This document shows positions 1 through 14,128 of a DNA stretch of 64,000 bases, piece after piece. Origin of the DNA: Melieria omissa (taxonomy: Eukaryota > Arthropoda > Insecta > Diptera > Ulidiidae); assembly GCA_963971225.1 (NCBI GenBank), contig CAXARI010000079.1:310001-374000 (forward strand). Reading direction: 5' to 3'. Every line of letters starts with the position of its first letter. The stretch's first letter is position 1. Made by a program: the position numbers and the translations under genes. The notes below the pieces were generated by a model. That model ran no database searches, was not told where the DNA came from, and saw nothing but the letters and a program-made list of their open reading frames with translations.

Positions 1-129
1 CACCGAAAGAGAAAACGAGATTCCCGTTATCTTTTTTTAGGTGTTACTACATGCAGAATTCGAACTAGCGTCGCTCTGCATGCGACTCGCTTGGACCGCG
101 CACTAACCAACTGAGCCACGGCGGCTGCC
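1..129 (-). mobile_element. tRNA-derived SINE, 5' part, cut by the window edge
   Basis: Read on the minus strand, 129 to 1 begins with a tRNA-like head and runs into the same body as the complete copy at 60637-60972. The head contains an A box (TGGCTCAGTTGG) and a good B box (AGTTCGAATTC, complement of 56-66). The window edge removes the 3' half. About ten bases of unexplained filler (130-138) separate it from resumed satellite. Its B box is closer to the polymerase III consensus than that of the 60637 copy. Family identity is clear from the shared sequence; no target duplication can be seen here. Confidence 0.8.
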
Positions 130-3100
130 GTGTTACGCCGGTATGGGTTACGTTAATAAGAAACCCCTTAAAATGTAGCTAGAGATTGCAGCTTTATCAA
201 ATTAAATCAATAATTTGATTACTATTCGGCAATCATGAACAGATCGATGCGAAAGAGTGACATTAAATGGCTGCCTACTGCAAAATCGATAACATGCTTG
301 TAAAATATGATGATTCTAGGTTTATAGAAAAAATAATAACCTTAAAACCTAGCTGGACTTTTGAGCTTTCATAAATGGGGTCAATCTTCTCGCTATCTCA
401 AATAATGCAGGAGAATTTCGTTGTGGAAAAGTGATATCGACCACATGATACATCTATATCAGGGGTGCCCAAAATCTTCTTATGGAAAAGCAAAAACCAA
501 TACATGTAAAGTTGGCCAAAAAAATGCAAACAAATTATTTAATTAATTGAATTAGTTAAAAGCACATTGTGCATTTCGCTTGTCCCTTAAAATTACAAGT
601 GAAAAAAATATAATGTTCCTATTTGTCATTGCCGAAAGGCCAACCAATCGCCAAAACAAAAACTACAACAACAAAAGCATCTAATTTTTTTTCATACATA
701 GAATTTCTTGAGGCAACAAAACAAAAATCAGCGCAGCCCCCACACGTGTTGCTTCGTTGCTGTCACAACAACGACTGATTGAAAGAATGCACCTCTGATC
801 TATATAACCAATCAAATGCTTGTGGAACCTAAGTACGCACAATCACTTTAATCAAAATGGCGTCAAAATTAAGCCAGAGTGACCACCTTTCACCAATTTG
901 GTAAATACAAAAAATATCCCACTGGCAGCATGATCGAAATTATGGCTGTTAAATCTCGACCCGTTAACGGATTTTAATAATATTATGCCTTATTATTTAG
1001 CTAGACTCGTATGCTTTCTATAATGGTATCAATCATCCTTCTATACCCCAAGGTTCGAAAGCAAATCGATTTGGAACGGTGACTTTGAAAAAATGGCTAC
1101 TTGGGTGCAACCACTAAAATGCTTGTCAACACCAAATGCATAAGTGCATATTAATAATTGACCCCTTAAAATTTAGCCAGAGTCTTATGCTTTCTATATT
1201 GGTCCCTAACTTTTCATTATCCTTCAGGAATAATGAGCATATCGATGCGCAAGGATAACATTGAAAAACTGCCTATTACAAAATACACACTCACCACTAA
1301 AGTGCTTATAGATTCCAAACGGTATGGGTTACGTTAATAAAAAACCCCTTAAAATGTAGCTAGAGATTGCAGCTTTATCAAATTAAATCAATAATTTGAT
1401 TACTATTCGGCAATCATGAACAGATCGATGCGCAAGAGTGACATTAAATAGCTGCCTACTGCAAAATCGATAAAATGCTTGTAAAATATGATGATTCTAG
1501 GTTTATAGAAAAAATAATAACCTTAAAACCTAGCTGGAGTTTTGAGCTTTCATTAATGGGGTCAACCTTCTCGTTATCTCAAATAATGCAGGAGAATTTC
1601 GTTGTGGAAAAGGGATATCGACCACATGATACGTCTTTATCAGGGGTTCCCAAAATCTTCTTATGGAAAAGCAAAAACCAATACATGTAAAGTTGCCCAA
1701 AAAAATGCAAACAAATTATTTAATTAATTGAATTAGTTGAAAGCACATTGTCCATTTCGCTTGACCCTTAAAATTATAAGTGAAAAAAATATAATGTTCC
1801 CATTTGTCATTGCCGAAAGGCCAACCAATCGCCAACACAAAAAAGCATACACACAAAAACTACAACAACAAAAGCATCTAATTTTTTTCATACATACAAT
1901 TTCTTGAGGCAACAAAACAAAAATCCGCGCAGCCCCCACACGTGTTGCTTCGTTGCTGTCATAACAACGACTGATTGAAAGAATGCACCTCTGATCTATA
2001 TAACCACTCAAATGCTTGTGGAACCTAAGTACGCACAATCACTTTAATCAAAATGGCGTCAAAATTAAGCCAGAGTGACCACCTTTCACCAATTTGGTAA
2101 ATAAAAAAAATATCCCACCGGCAGCATGATCGAAATTATGGCTGTTAAATCTCGACCCGTTAACGGATTTTAATAATATTATGCCTTATTATTTAGCTAC
2201 ACTCGTATGCTTTCTATAATGGTATCAATCATCCTTCTATACCCCAAGGTTCGAAAGCAAATAGATTTGGAACGGTGACTTTGAAAAAATTGGTTCTTGG
2301 GTGCAACCACTAAAATGCTTGTCAACACCAAATGCATAAGTGCATATTAATAATTGACCCCTTAAAATTTAGCCAGAGTCTTATGCTTTCTATATTGGTC
2401 CCTAACTTTTCATTATCCTTCAGGAGTAATGAGCATATCGATGCGCAAGGATAACATTGAAAAACTGCCTATTACAAAATACACACTCACCACTAAAGTG
2501 CTTATAGATTCCAAACGGTATGGGTTTCGGTAATAAAAAACCTCTTAAAATATAGCTAGAGATTGCAGCTTTATCAAAATAAATCAATACTTTGATTTCT
2601 ATTCGTCAATCATGAACAGATCGATGCGCAAGAGTGACATTAAATGGCTGCCTACTGCAAAATCGATAAAATGCTTGTAAAATATGATGATTCTAGGTTT
2701 ATAGAAATAATAATAACCTTAAAACCTAGCTGGAGTTTTGAGCTTTCATAAATGGGGTCAATCTTCTCGCTATCTCAAATAATGCAATATATAATATCGA
2801 CCACATGATACATCTATATCAGGGGTGCCCAAAATCTTCTTATGGAAAAGCAAAAACCAATACATGTAAAGTTGCCAAAAATAAATCCAAACAAATTATT
2901 TCATTAATTGAATTAGTTGAAAGCACATTGTGCATTTCGCTTGACCCTTAAAATTATAAGTGAAAAAAATATAATGCTCCCATTTGTCATTGCCGAAAGG
3001 CCAACCAATCGCCCAAACAAAAACTACAACAACAAAAGCATCTAATTTTTTTTCATACATACAATTTCTTGAGGCAACAAACAAAAATCCGCGCAGCCCC

Positions 3101-6100
3101 CACACGTGTTGCTTCGTTGCTGTCACAACAACGACTGATTGAAAGAATGCACCTGTGATCTATATAACCAATCAAATGCTTGTGCAACCTAAGTACGCAC
3201 AATCACTTTAATCAAAATGGCGTCAAAATTAAGCCAGAGTGACCACCTTTCACCAATTTGGTAAATACAAAAAATATCCCACCGGCAGCATGATCGAAAT
3301 TATGGCTGTTAAATCTCGACCCGTTAACGGATTTTAATAATATTATGCCTTATTATTTAGCTAGACTCGTATGCTTTCTATAATGGTATCAATCATCCTT
3401 CTATACCCCAAGGTACGAAAGCAAATCGATTTGGAACGGTGACTTTGAAAAAATTGCTACTTGGGTGCAACCACTAAAATGCTTGTCAACACCAAATGCA
3501 TAAGTGCATATTAATAATTGACCCCTTAAAATTTAGCCAGAGTCTTATGCTTTCTATATTGGTCCCTAACTTTTCATTATCCTTCAGGAATAATGAGCAT
3601 ATCGATGCGCAAGGATAACATTGAAAAACTGCCTATTACAAAATACACACTCACTACTAAAGTGGTTATAGATTCCAAACGGTATGGGTTACGTTGATAA
3701 AAAACCTCTTAAAATGTAGCTAGAGATTGCAGCTTTATCAAATTAAATCAATAATTTGATTACTATTCGGCAATCATGAACAGATCGATGCGCAAGAGTG
3801 ACATTAAATGGCTGCCTACTGCAAAATCGATAAAATGCTTGTAAAATATGATGATTCTAGGTTTATAGAAAAAATATCAACCTTAAAACCTAGCTGGAGT
3901 TTTGAGCTTTCATAAATGGGGTCAATCTTCTCGTTATCTCAAATAATGCAGGAGAATTTCGTTGTGGAAAAGTGATATCGACCACATGATACATCTATAT
4001 CAGGGGTGCCCAAAATCTTCTTATGGAAAGCAAAAACCAATAAATGTAAAGTTGCCCAAAAAAATGCAATCAAATTATTTAATTAATTGGATTAGTTGAA
4101 AGCACATTGTGCATTTCGCTTGACCCTTAAAATTATAAGTGAAAAAAATATAATATTCCCAATTGTCATTGCCGAAAGGCCAACCTTGGCGATTAGAACA
4201 AAAACTACAACAACAAAAGCATCTAATTTTTTTTCATACATAGAATTTCTTGAGGCAACAAAACAAAAATCCGCGCAGCCCCCACACGTGTTGCTTCGTT
4301 GCTGTCACAACGACTGATTGAAAGAATGCACCTCTGATCTATATAACCAATCAAATGCTTGTGGAACCTAAGTACGCACAATCACTTTAATCAAAATGGC
4401 GTCAAAATTAAGCCAGAGTGACCACCTTTCACCAATTTGGTAAATAAAAAAAATATCCCACCGGCAGCATGATCGAAATTATGGCTGTTAAATCTCGACC
4501 CGTTAAGGGATTTTAATAATATTATGCCCTATGATTTAGCTAGACTCGTATGCTTTCTATAATGGTATCAATCATCCTTCTATACCCCAAGGTTCGAAAG
4601 CAAATCGATTTGGAACGGTGACTTTGAAAAAATTGCTACTTGGGTGCAACCACTAAAATGCTTGTCAACACCAAATGCATAAGTGCATATTAATAATTGA
4701 CCCCTTAAAATTTAGCCAGAGTCTTATGCTTTTTATATTGGTCCCTACCTTTTCATTATCCTTCAGGAATAATGAGCATATCGATGCGCAAGGATAACAT
4801 TGAAAAACTGCCTATTACAAAATACACACTCACCAGTAAAGTGCTTATAGATTCCAAACGGTATGGGATACGTTAATAAAAAACCCCTTAAAATGTAGCT
4901 AGAGATTGCAGCTTTATCAAATTAAATCAATAATTTGCTTACTGTTCGGCAATCATGAACATATCGATGCGCAAGAGTGACATTAAATGGCTGCCTACTG
5001 CAAAATCGATAAAATGCTTGTAAAATATGATGATTCTAGGTTTATAGAAAAAATAATAACCTTAAAACCTATCTGGAGTTTTGAGCTTTCATAAATGGGG
5101 TCAATCTTCTCGTTATCTCAAATAATGCAGGAGAATTTCGTTGGGGCAAAGTGATATCGACCACATGATACATCTATATCAGGGGTGCCCAAAATATTCT
5201 TATGGAAAAGCAAAAACCAACACATGTAAAGTTGCCCAAAAAAATGCAAACAAATGATTTAATTAATTGAATTAGTTGAAATCACATTGTGCATTTCGCT
5301 TGACCCTTAAAATTATAAGTGAAAAAAATATAATGTTCCCATTTGTCATAGCCGAAAGGCCAACCAATCGCCAAAACAAAAACTACAACAACAAAAGCAT
5401 CTATTTTTTTTTCATACATACAATTTCTTGAGGCAACAAAACAAAAATCCGCGCAGCCCCCACACGTGTTGCTTCGTTGCTGTCACAACAACGACTGATT
5501 GAAAGAGTGCACCTCTGATCTATATAACCAATCAAATGCTTGTGGAACCTAAGTACGCACAATCACTTTAATCAAGATGGCGTCAAAATTAAGCCAAAGT
5601 GACCACCTTTCTCCAATTTGGTAAATAAAAAAAATATCCCACTGGCAGCATGATCGAAATTATGGCTGTTCAATCTCGACCCGTTAACGGATTTTAATAA
5701 TATTATGACTTATTATTTAGCTAGACTCGTATGCTTTCTTTAATGGTATCAATCATCCTTCTATACCCCAAGGTTCGAAAGCAAATCGATTTGGAACGGT
5801 GACTTTGAAAAAATTGCTACTTGGGTGCAACCACTAAAATGCTTGTCAACACCAAATGCATAAGTGCATATTAATAATTGACCCCTTAAAATTTAGCCAG
5901 AGTCTTATGCTTTTTATATTGGTCCCTACCTTTTCATTATCCTTCAGGAATAATGAGCATATCGATGCGCAAGGATAACATTGAAAAACTGCCTATTACA
6001 AAATACACACTCACCAGTAAAGTGCTTATAGATTCCAAACGGTATGGGATACGTTAATAAAAAACCCCTTAAAATGTAGCTAGAGATTGCAGCTTTATCA

Positions 6101-9100
6101 AATTAAATCAATAATTTGCTTACTGTTCGGCAATCATGAACATATCGATGCGCAAGAGTGACATTAAATGGCTGCCTACTGCAAAATCGATAAAATGCTT
6201 GTAAAATATGATGATTCTAGGTTTATAGAAAAAATAATAACCTTAAAACCTAGCTGGAGTTTTGAGCTTTCATAAATGGGGTCAATCTTCTCGCTATCTC
6301 AAATAATGCAGGAGAATTTCGTTGTGGAAAAGTGATATCGACCACATGATACATCTATATCAGGGGTGCCTAAAATCTTCTTATGGAAAAGCAAAAACCA
6401 ATACATGTAAAGTTGCCCAAAAAATGGAAACAAATTATTTAATTAATTGAATTAGTTGAAAGCACATTGTGCATTTCGCTTGACCCTTAAAATTATAAGT
6501 GAAAAAAATATAATGTTCCTATTTGTCATTGCCGAAAGGCCAACCAATCGCGAAAACAAAAACTACAACAACAAAAGCATCTAATTTTGTTTCATACATA
6601 CAATTTCTTGAGGCAACAAAACAAAAATCCGCGCAGCCCCCACACGTGTTGCTTCGTTGCTGTCACAACAACGACTGATTGAAAGAATGCACCTCTGATC
6701 TATATAACCAATCAAATGCTTGTGGAACCTAAGTACGCACAATCACTTTAATCAAAATGGCGTCAAAATTAAGCCAGAGTGACCACCTTTCACCAATTTG
6801 GTAAATAAAAAAATATCCCACCGGCAGCATGATCGAAATTATGGCTGTTAAATCTCGACCCGTTAACGGATTTTAATAATATTATGCCTTATGATTTAGC
6901 TAGACTCGTATGCTTTCTATAATGGTATCAATCATCCTTCCATACCCCAAGGTTCGAAAGCAAATCGATTTGGAACGGTGACTTTGAAAAAATTGCTACT
7001 TGGGTGCAACCACTAAAATGCTTGTCAACACCAAATGCGTAAGTGCATATTAATAATTGACGCCTTAAAATTTAGCCAGAGTCTTATGCTTTCTATATTG
7101 GTCCCTACCTTTTCATTATCCTTCAGGAATAATGAGCATATCGATGCGCAAGGATAACATTGAAAAACTGCCTATTACAAAATACACACTCACCACTAAA
7201 GTGCTTATAGATTCCAAACGGTATGGGTTACGTTAATAAAAAACCCCTTAAAATGTAGCTAGAGATTGCAGCTTTATCAAATTAAATAAATAATTTGATT
7301 ACTATTCGGCAATCATGAACAGATCGATGCGCAAGAGTGACATTAAATGGCTGCCTACTACAAAATCGATAAAATGCTTGTAAAATATGATGATTCTAGG
7401 TTTATAGAAAAAATAATAACCCTAAAACCTAGCTGGAGTTTTGAGCTTTCATAAATGGGGTCAATCTTCTCGCTATCTCAAATAATGCAGGAGAATTTCG
7501 TTGTGGAAAAGTGATATCGACCACATGATACATCTATATCAGGGGTGCCTAAAATCTTCTTATGGAAAAGCAAAAACCAATACATGTAAAGTTGCCCAAA
7601 AAAAATGCAAACAAATTATTTAATTAATTGAATTAGTTGAAAGCACATTGTGCATTTCGCTTGACCCTTAAAATTATAAGTGAAAAAAATATAATGTTCC
7701 TATTTGTCATTGCCGAAAGGCCAACCAATCGCCAAAACAAAAACTACTACAACAAAAGCATGTAATTTTTTTTCATACATACAATTTCTTGAGGCAACAA
7801 AACAAAAATCCGCGCAGCCCCCACACGTGTTGCTTCGTTGCTGTCACAACAACGACTGATTGAAAGAATGCACCTCTGATCTATATAACCAATCAAATGC
7901 TTGTGGAACCTAAGTACGCACAATCACTTTAATCAAAATGGCGTCAAAATTAAGCCAGAGTGACCACCTTTCACCAATTTGGTAAATAAAAAAATATCCC
8001 ACCGGCAGCATGATCGAAATTATGGCTGTTAAATCTCGACCCGTTAACGGATTTTAATAATATTATGCCATATTATTTAGCTAGACTCGTATGCTTTCTA
8101 TAATGGTATCAATCATCCTTCTATACCCCAAGGTTCGAAAGCAAATCGATTTGGAACGGTGACTTTGAAAAAATTGCTACTTGGGTGCAACCACTAAAAT
8201 GCTTGTCAACACCAAATGCATAAGTGCATATTAATAATTGACCCCTTAAAATTTAGCCAGAGTCTTATGCTTTCTATATTGGTCCCTATCTTTTCATTAT
8301 CCTACAGGAGTAATGAGCATATCGATGCGCAAGGATAACATTGAAAAACTGCCTATTACAAAATACACACTCACCACTAAAGTGCTTATAGATTCCAAAC
8401 GGTATGGGATACGTTAATAAAAAACCCCTTAAAATTTAGCTAGAGATTGCAGCTTTATCAAATTAAATCAATAATTTGATTACTATTCGGCAATCATGAA
8501 CAGATCGATGCGCAAGAGTGACATTAAATGGCTGCCTACTGCAAAATCGATAAAATGCTTGTAAAATATTATGATTCTAGGTTTATAGAAAAAATAATAA
8601 CCTTAAAACCTAGCTGGAGTTTTGAGCTTTCATAAATGGGGTCAATCTTCTCGTTATCTCAAATAATGCAGGAGAATTTCGTTGTGGAAAAGTGATATCG
8701 ACCACATGATACATCTATATCAGGGGTGCCCAAAATATTCTTATGGAAAAGCAAAAACCAACACATGTAAAGTTGCCCAAAAAATGCAAACAAATGATTT
8801 AATTAATTGAATTAGTTGAAAGCACATTGTGCATTTCGCTTGACCCTGAAAATTATAAGTGAAAAAAATATAATGTTCCCATTTGTCATTGCCGAAAGGC
8901 CAACCAATTGCCAAAACAAATACTACAACAACAAAAGCATCTAATTTTTTTTCATACATAGAATTTCTTGAGGCAACAAAACAAAAATCCGCGCAGCCCC
9001 CACACGTGTTGCTTCGTTGCTGTCACAACAACGACTGATTGAAAGAATGCACCTCTGATCTATATAATCAATCAAATGCTTGTGGAACCTAAGTACGCAC

Positions 9101-12100
9101 AATCACTTTAATCAAAATGGCGTCAAAATTAAGCCAGAGTGACCACCTTTCACCAATTTGGTAAATAAAAAAAATATCCCACCGGCAGCATGATCGAAAT
9201 TATGGCTGTTAAATCTCGACCCGTTAACGTATTTTAATAATATTATGCCTTATTATTTAGCTAGACTCGTATGCTTTCTATAATGGTATCAATCATCCTT
9301 CTATACCCCAAGGTTCGAAAACAAATCGATTTGGAACGGTGACTTTGAAAAAATTGCTACTTGGGTGCAACCACTAAAATGCTTGTCAACACCAAATGCA
9401 TAAGTGCATATTAATAATTGACCCCTTAAAATTTTGCCAGAGTCTTATGCTTTCTATATTGGTCCCTAGCTTTTCATTATCCTTCAGGAGTAATGAGCAT
9501 ATCGATGCGCAAGGATAACATTGAAAAACTGCCTATTACAAAATACACACTCACCACAAACGGAATGGGTTACGTTAATAAAAAACCCCTTAAAATGTAG
9601 CTAGAGATTGCAGCTTTATCAAATTAAATCAATAATTTGATTACTATTCGGCAATCATGAACAGATCGATGCGCAAGAGTGACATTAAATGGCTGCCTAC
9701 TGCAAAATCGATAAAATGCTTGTAAAATATTATGATTCTAGGTTTATAGAAAAAATAATAACCTTAAAACCTAGCTGGAGTTTTGAGCTTTTATAAATGG
9801 GGTCAATCTTCTCGTTATCTCAAATAATGCAGGAGAATTTCGTTGTGGAAAAGTGATATCGACCACATGATACATCTATATCAGGGGTGCCCAAAATATT
9901 CTTATGGAAAAGCAAAAACCAATACATGTAAAGTTGCCCAAAAAAAATGCAAACAAATTATTTAATTAATTGAATTAGTTGAAAGCACATTGTGCATTTC
10001 GCTTGACCCTTAAAATTATAAGTGAAAAAAATATAATGTTCCCATTTGTCATTGCCGAAAGGCCAACCAATCGCTAAAACAAAAACTACAACAACAAAAG
10101 CATCTAATTTTTTTTCATACATAGAATTTCTTGAGGCAACAAAACAAAAATCCGCGCAGCCCCCACACGTGTTGCTTCGTTGCTGTCACAACAACGACTG
10201 ATTGAAAGAATGCACCTCTGATCTATATAACCAATCAAATGCTTGTGGAACCTAAGTACGCACAATCACTTTAATCAAAATGGCGTCAAAATTAAGCCAG
10301 AGTGACCACCTTTCACCAATTTGGTAAATAAAAAAATATCCCACCGGCAGCATGATCGAAATTATGGCTGTTAAATCTCGACCCGTTAACGGATTTTAAT
10401 AATATTATGCCATATTATTTAGCTAGACTCGTATGCTTTCTATAATGGTATCAATCATCCTTCTATACCCCAAGGTTCGAAAGCAAATCGATTTGGAACG
10501 GTGACTTTGAAAAAATTGCTACATGGGTGCAACCACTCAAATGCTTGTCAACACCAAATGCATAAGTGCATATTAATAATTGACCCCTTAAAATTTAGCC
10601 AGAGTCTTATGCTTTCTATATTGGTCCCTAACTTTTCATTATCCTTCAGGAATAATGAGCATATCGATGCGCAAGGATAACATTGAAAAACTGCCTATTA
10701 CAAAATACACACTCACCACTAAAGTGGTTATAGATTCCAAACGGTATGGGTTACGTTAATAAAAAACCCCTTAAAATGTAGCTAGAGATTGCAGCTTTAT
10801 CAAATTAAATCAATAATTTTTATCAAATTAAATCAATAATTTGATTACTATTCGGCAATCATGAACAGATCGATGCGCAAGGGTGACATTAAATGGCTGC
10901 CTACTGCAAAATCGATAAAATGCTTGTAAAATATGATGATTATAGGTTTATAGAAAAAATAAAAACCTTAAAACCTAGCTGGAGTTTTGAGCTTTCATAA
11001 ATGGGGTCAACCTTCTCGTTATCTCAAATAATGCAGGAGAATTTCGTTGTGGAAAAGTGATATCGACCACATGATACATCTATATCAGGGGTGCCCAAAA
11101 TATTCTTATGGAAAAGCAAAAACCAACACATGTAAAGTTGCCCAAAAAATGCAAACAAATTATTTAATTAATTGAATTAGTTGAAAGCACATTGTGCATT
11201 TCGCTTGACCCTTAAAATTATAAGTGAAAAAAATATAATGTTCCTATTTGTCATTGCCGAAAGGCCAACCAATCGCCAAAACAAAAACTAGAACAACAAA
11301 AGCATCTAATTTTTTTTCATACATACAATTTCTTGAGGCAACAAAACAAAAAACGCGCAGCCCCCACACGTGTTGCTTCCTTGCTGTCACAACAACGACT
11401 GATTGAAAGAATGCACCTCTGATCTATATAACCAATCAAATGCTTGTGGAACCTAAGTACGCACAATCACTTTAATCAAAATGGCGTCAAAATTAAGCCA
11501 GAGTGACCACCTTTCACCAATTTGGTAAATACAAAAAATATCCCACCGGCAGCATGATCGAAATTATGGCTGTTAAATCTCGACCCGTTAACGGATTTTA
11601 ATAATATTATGCCTTATTATTTAGCTAGACTCGTATGCTTTCTATAATGGTATCAATCATCCTTCTATACCCCAAGGTTCGAAAGCAAATCGATTTGGAA
11701 CGGTGACTTTGAAAAAATTGCTACTTGGGTGCAACCACTAAAATGCTTGTCAACACCAAATGCATAAGTGCATATTAATAATTGACGCCTTAAAATTTAG
11801 CCAGAGTCTTATGCTTTCTATATTGGTCCCTAGCTTTTCATTATCCTTCAGGAGTAATGAGCATATCGATGCGCAAGGATAACATTGAAAAACTGCCTAT
11901 TACTAAATACACACTCACCACAAACGGAATGGGTTACGTTAATAAAAAACCCCTTAAAATGTAGCTAGAGATTGCAGCTTTACCAAATTAAATCAATAAT
12001 TTCATTACTATTCGGCAATCATGAACAGATCGATGCGCAAGAGTGACATTAAATGGCTGCCTACTACAAAATCGATAAAATGCTTGTAAAATATGATGAT

Positions 12101-13130
12101 TCTAGGTTTATAGAAAAAATAATAACCTTAAAACCTAGCTGGAGTTTTGAGCTTTCATAAATGGGGTCAATCTTCTCGCTATCTCAAATAATGCAGGAGA
12201 ATTTCGTTGTGGAAAAGTGATATCGACCACATGATACATCTATATCAGGGGTGCCTAAAATCTTCTTATGGAAAAGCAAAAACCAATACATGTAAAGTTG
12301 CCCAAAAAATGGAAACAAATTATTTAATTAATTGAATTAGTTGAAAGCACATTGTGCATTTCGCTTGACCCTTAAAATTATAAGTGAAAAAAATATAATG
12401 TTCCTATTTGTCATTGCCGAAAGGCCAACCAATCGCGAAAACAAAAACTACAACAACAAAAGCATCTAATTTTGTTTCATACATACAATTTCTTGAGGCA
12501 ACAAAACAAAAATCCGCGCAGCCCCCACACGTGTTGCTTCGTTGCTGTCACAACAACGACTGATTGAAAGAATGCACCTCTGATCTATATAACCAATCAA
12601 ATGCTTGTGGAACCTAAGTACGCACAATCACTTTAATCAAAATGGCGTCAAAATTAAGCCAGAGTGACCACCTTTCACCAATTTGGTAAATAAAAAAATA
12701 TCCCACCGGCAGCATGATCGAAATTATGGCTGTTAAATCTCGACCCGTTAACGGATTTTAATAATATTATGCCTTATGATTTAGCTAGACTCGTATGCTT
12801 TCTATAATGGTATCAATCATCCTTCCATACCCCAAGGTTCGAAAGCAAATCGATTTGGAACGGTGACTTTGAAAAAATTGCTACTTGGGTGCAACCACTA
12901 AAATGCTTGTCAACACCAAATGCATAAGTGCATGTTAATAATTGACGCCTTAAAATTTAGCCAGAGTCTTATGCTTTCTATATTGGTCCCTACCTTTTCA
13001 TTATCCTTCAGGAATAATGAGCATATCGATGCGCAAGGATAACATTGAAAAACTGCCTATTACAAAATACACACTCACCACTAAAGTGGTTATAGATTCC
13101 AAACGGTATGGGTTACGTTAATAAAAAACC

Positions 13131-13304
13131 CCTTAAAATGTAGCTAGAGATTGCAGCTTTATCAAATTAAATAAATAATTTGATTACTATTCGGCAATCA
13201 TGAACAGATCGATGCGCAAGAGTGACATTAAATGGCTGCCTACTACAAAATCGATAAAATGCTTGTAAAATATGATGATTCTAGGTTTATAGAAAAAATA
13301 ATAA
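13131..13304. repeat. Satellite subrepeat A (representative unit)
   Basis: First of four related 175-185 bp subrepeats in one 1,181 bp unit. It begins CCTTAAAATGTAGCTAGAG and carries ATCGATGCGCAAG followed by TGACATTAAATGGCTGCC and AAAATGCTTGTAAAA. The same order of blocks recurs in C (13953) and B (14129), which supports common descent by tandem duplication. A and B share the ATCGATGCGCAAG block exactly; C has ATCGATTTGGAACGG in that place. Confidence 0.8.
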
Positions 13305-13480
13305 CCTTAAAACCTAGCTGGAGTTTTGAGCTTTCATAAATGGGGTCAATCTTCTCGCTATCTCAAATAATGCAGGAGAATTTCGTTGTGGAAAAGTGAT
13401 ATCGACCACATGATACATCTATATCAGGGGTGCCTAAAATCTTCTTATGGAAAAGCAAAAACCAATACATGTAAAGTTGC
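13305..13480. repeat. Satellite subrepeat D (representative unit)
   Basis: Begins CCTTAAAACCTAGCTGGAG, matching the opening of subrepeats A, B and C, then GAGCTTTCATAAATGGGGTC. It is the most diverged of the four; past the first 40 bases only short blocks such as AAAAGTGATATCGACC recall the others. The right edge is approximate. Retrotransposon copy 1 is inserted near the end of this subrepeat in another unit. Confidence 0.6.
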
Positions 13481-13952
13481 CCAAAAAAAATGCAAACAAA
13501 TTATTTAATTAATTGAATTAGTTGAAAGCACATTGTGCATTTCGCTTGACCCTTAAAATTATAAGTGAAAAAAATATAATGTTCCTATTTGTCATTGCCG
13601 AAAGGCCAACCAATCGCCAAAACAAAAACTACAACAACAAAAGCATCTAATTTTTTTTCATACATACAATTTCTTGAGGCAACAAAACAAAAATCAGCGC
13701 AGCCCCCACACGTGTTGCTTCGTTGCTGTCACAACAACGACTGATTGAAAGAATGCACCTCTGATCTATATAACCAATCAAATGCTTGTGGAACCTAAGT
13801 ACGCACAATCACTTTAATCAAAATGGCGTCAAAATTAAGCCAGAGTGACCACCTTTCACCAATTTGGTAAATAAAAAAATATCCCACCGGCAGCATGATC
13901 GAAATTATGGCTGTTAAATCTCGACCCGTTAACGGATTTTAATAATATTATG
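13481..13952. repeat. Non-subrepeat segment of the satellite unit
   Basis: About 470 bp inside each unit with no visible similarity to the four subrepeats. It contains a run of CAACAACAAAAGCATC, the CACACGTGTTGCTTCG block with a CACGTG palindrome, a TATATAA box and the 15-codon frame described separately. It is less AT-rich than the subrepeats. I do not recognise its source. It may be a fragment of an older element captured when the composite unit formed. Confidence 0.6.
13767..13870 (+). promoter_or_regulatory. TATA-like box and 15-codon frame in each unit (representative)
   Basis: TATATAA at 13767-13773 lies 56 bases before ATG at 13823. That ATG sits in ATCAAAATGG, close to the fly start consensus, and opens a frame of 15 codons (MASKLSQSDHLSPIW) ending in TAA at 13870. 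The frame is kept in every unit I checked. One unit (near 5578) carries two changes that are both silent (CAG to CAA, TCA to TCT); another (57519) has TCA to CCA. The spacing from the TATA box to the initiator-like TCACTTT is about 45, longer than the usual 30. Expression is pure inference, and conservation may only reflect homogenisation. Confidence 0.25.
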
Positions 13953-14128
13953 CCTTATTATTTAGCTAGACTCGTATGCTTTCTATAATGGTATCAATCA
14001 TCCTTCTATACCCCAAGGTTCGAAAGCAAATCGATTTGGAACGGTGACTTTGAAAAAATTGCTACTTGGGTGCAACCACTAAAATGCTTGTCAACACCAA
14101 ATGCATAAGTGCATATTAATAATTGACC
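13953..14128. repeat. Satellite subrepeat C (representative unit)
   Basis: Begins CCTTATTATTTAGCTAGAC and then GTATGCTTTCTATAATGGT, aligned with the start of B (GTCTTATGCTTTCTATATTGG). It contains ATCGATTTGGAACGGTGACT and CACTAAAATGCTTGTCAAC, the counterparts of the blocks in A. Length 176 bp. Its left border (TAATAATATT) is where retrotransposon copy 2 and the Tc1-type element inserted in other units. Confidence 0.8.

Larger units (their letters stand above)
7823..13706. repeat. Higher-order repeat, copy 1 (units types 1-2-3-4-5)
   Basis: Five unit types recur in fixed order. Type 1 has CCAATTGCCAAAACAAATAC and TATATAATC (anchor 9001). Type 2 has CGCTAAAAC (10164). Type 3 has AACTAGAAC and CTTCCTTGC (11365). 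Type 4 has CGCGAAAAC and TTTTGTTTCAT (12526). Type 5 has CGCCAAAAC with TATATAACC (13707). The next copy matches at exactly 5,908 bp for four landmarks in a row (9001/14909, 10164/16072, 11365/17273, 12526/18434). Type 4 and 5 units also occur just upstream at 6641 and 7822. Confidence 0.85.

Noticed and set aside
1475..9000. Open frames of 70-101 codons in the satellite on both strands (for example 1475-1690, 1733-2038, 2896-3126, 8741-8959)
   Set aside because: They are open only in some units, are broken in neighbours by small changes, and show no domain or codon pattern of a gene.
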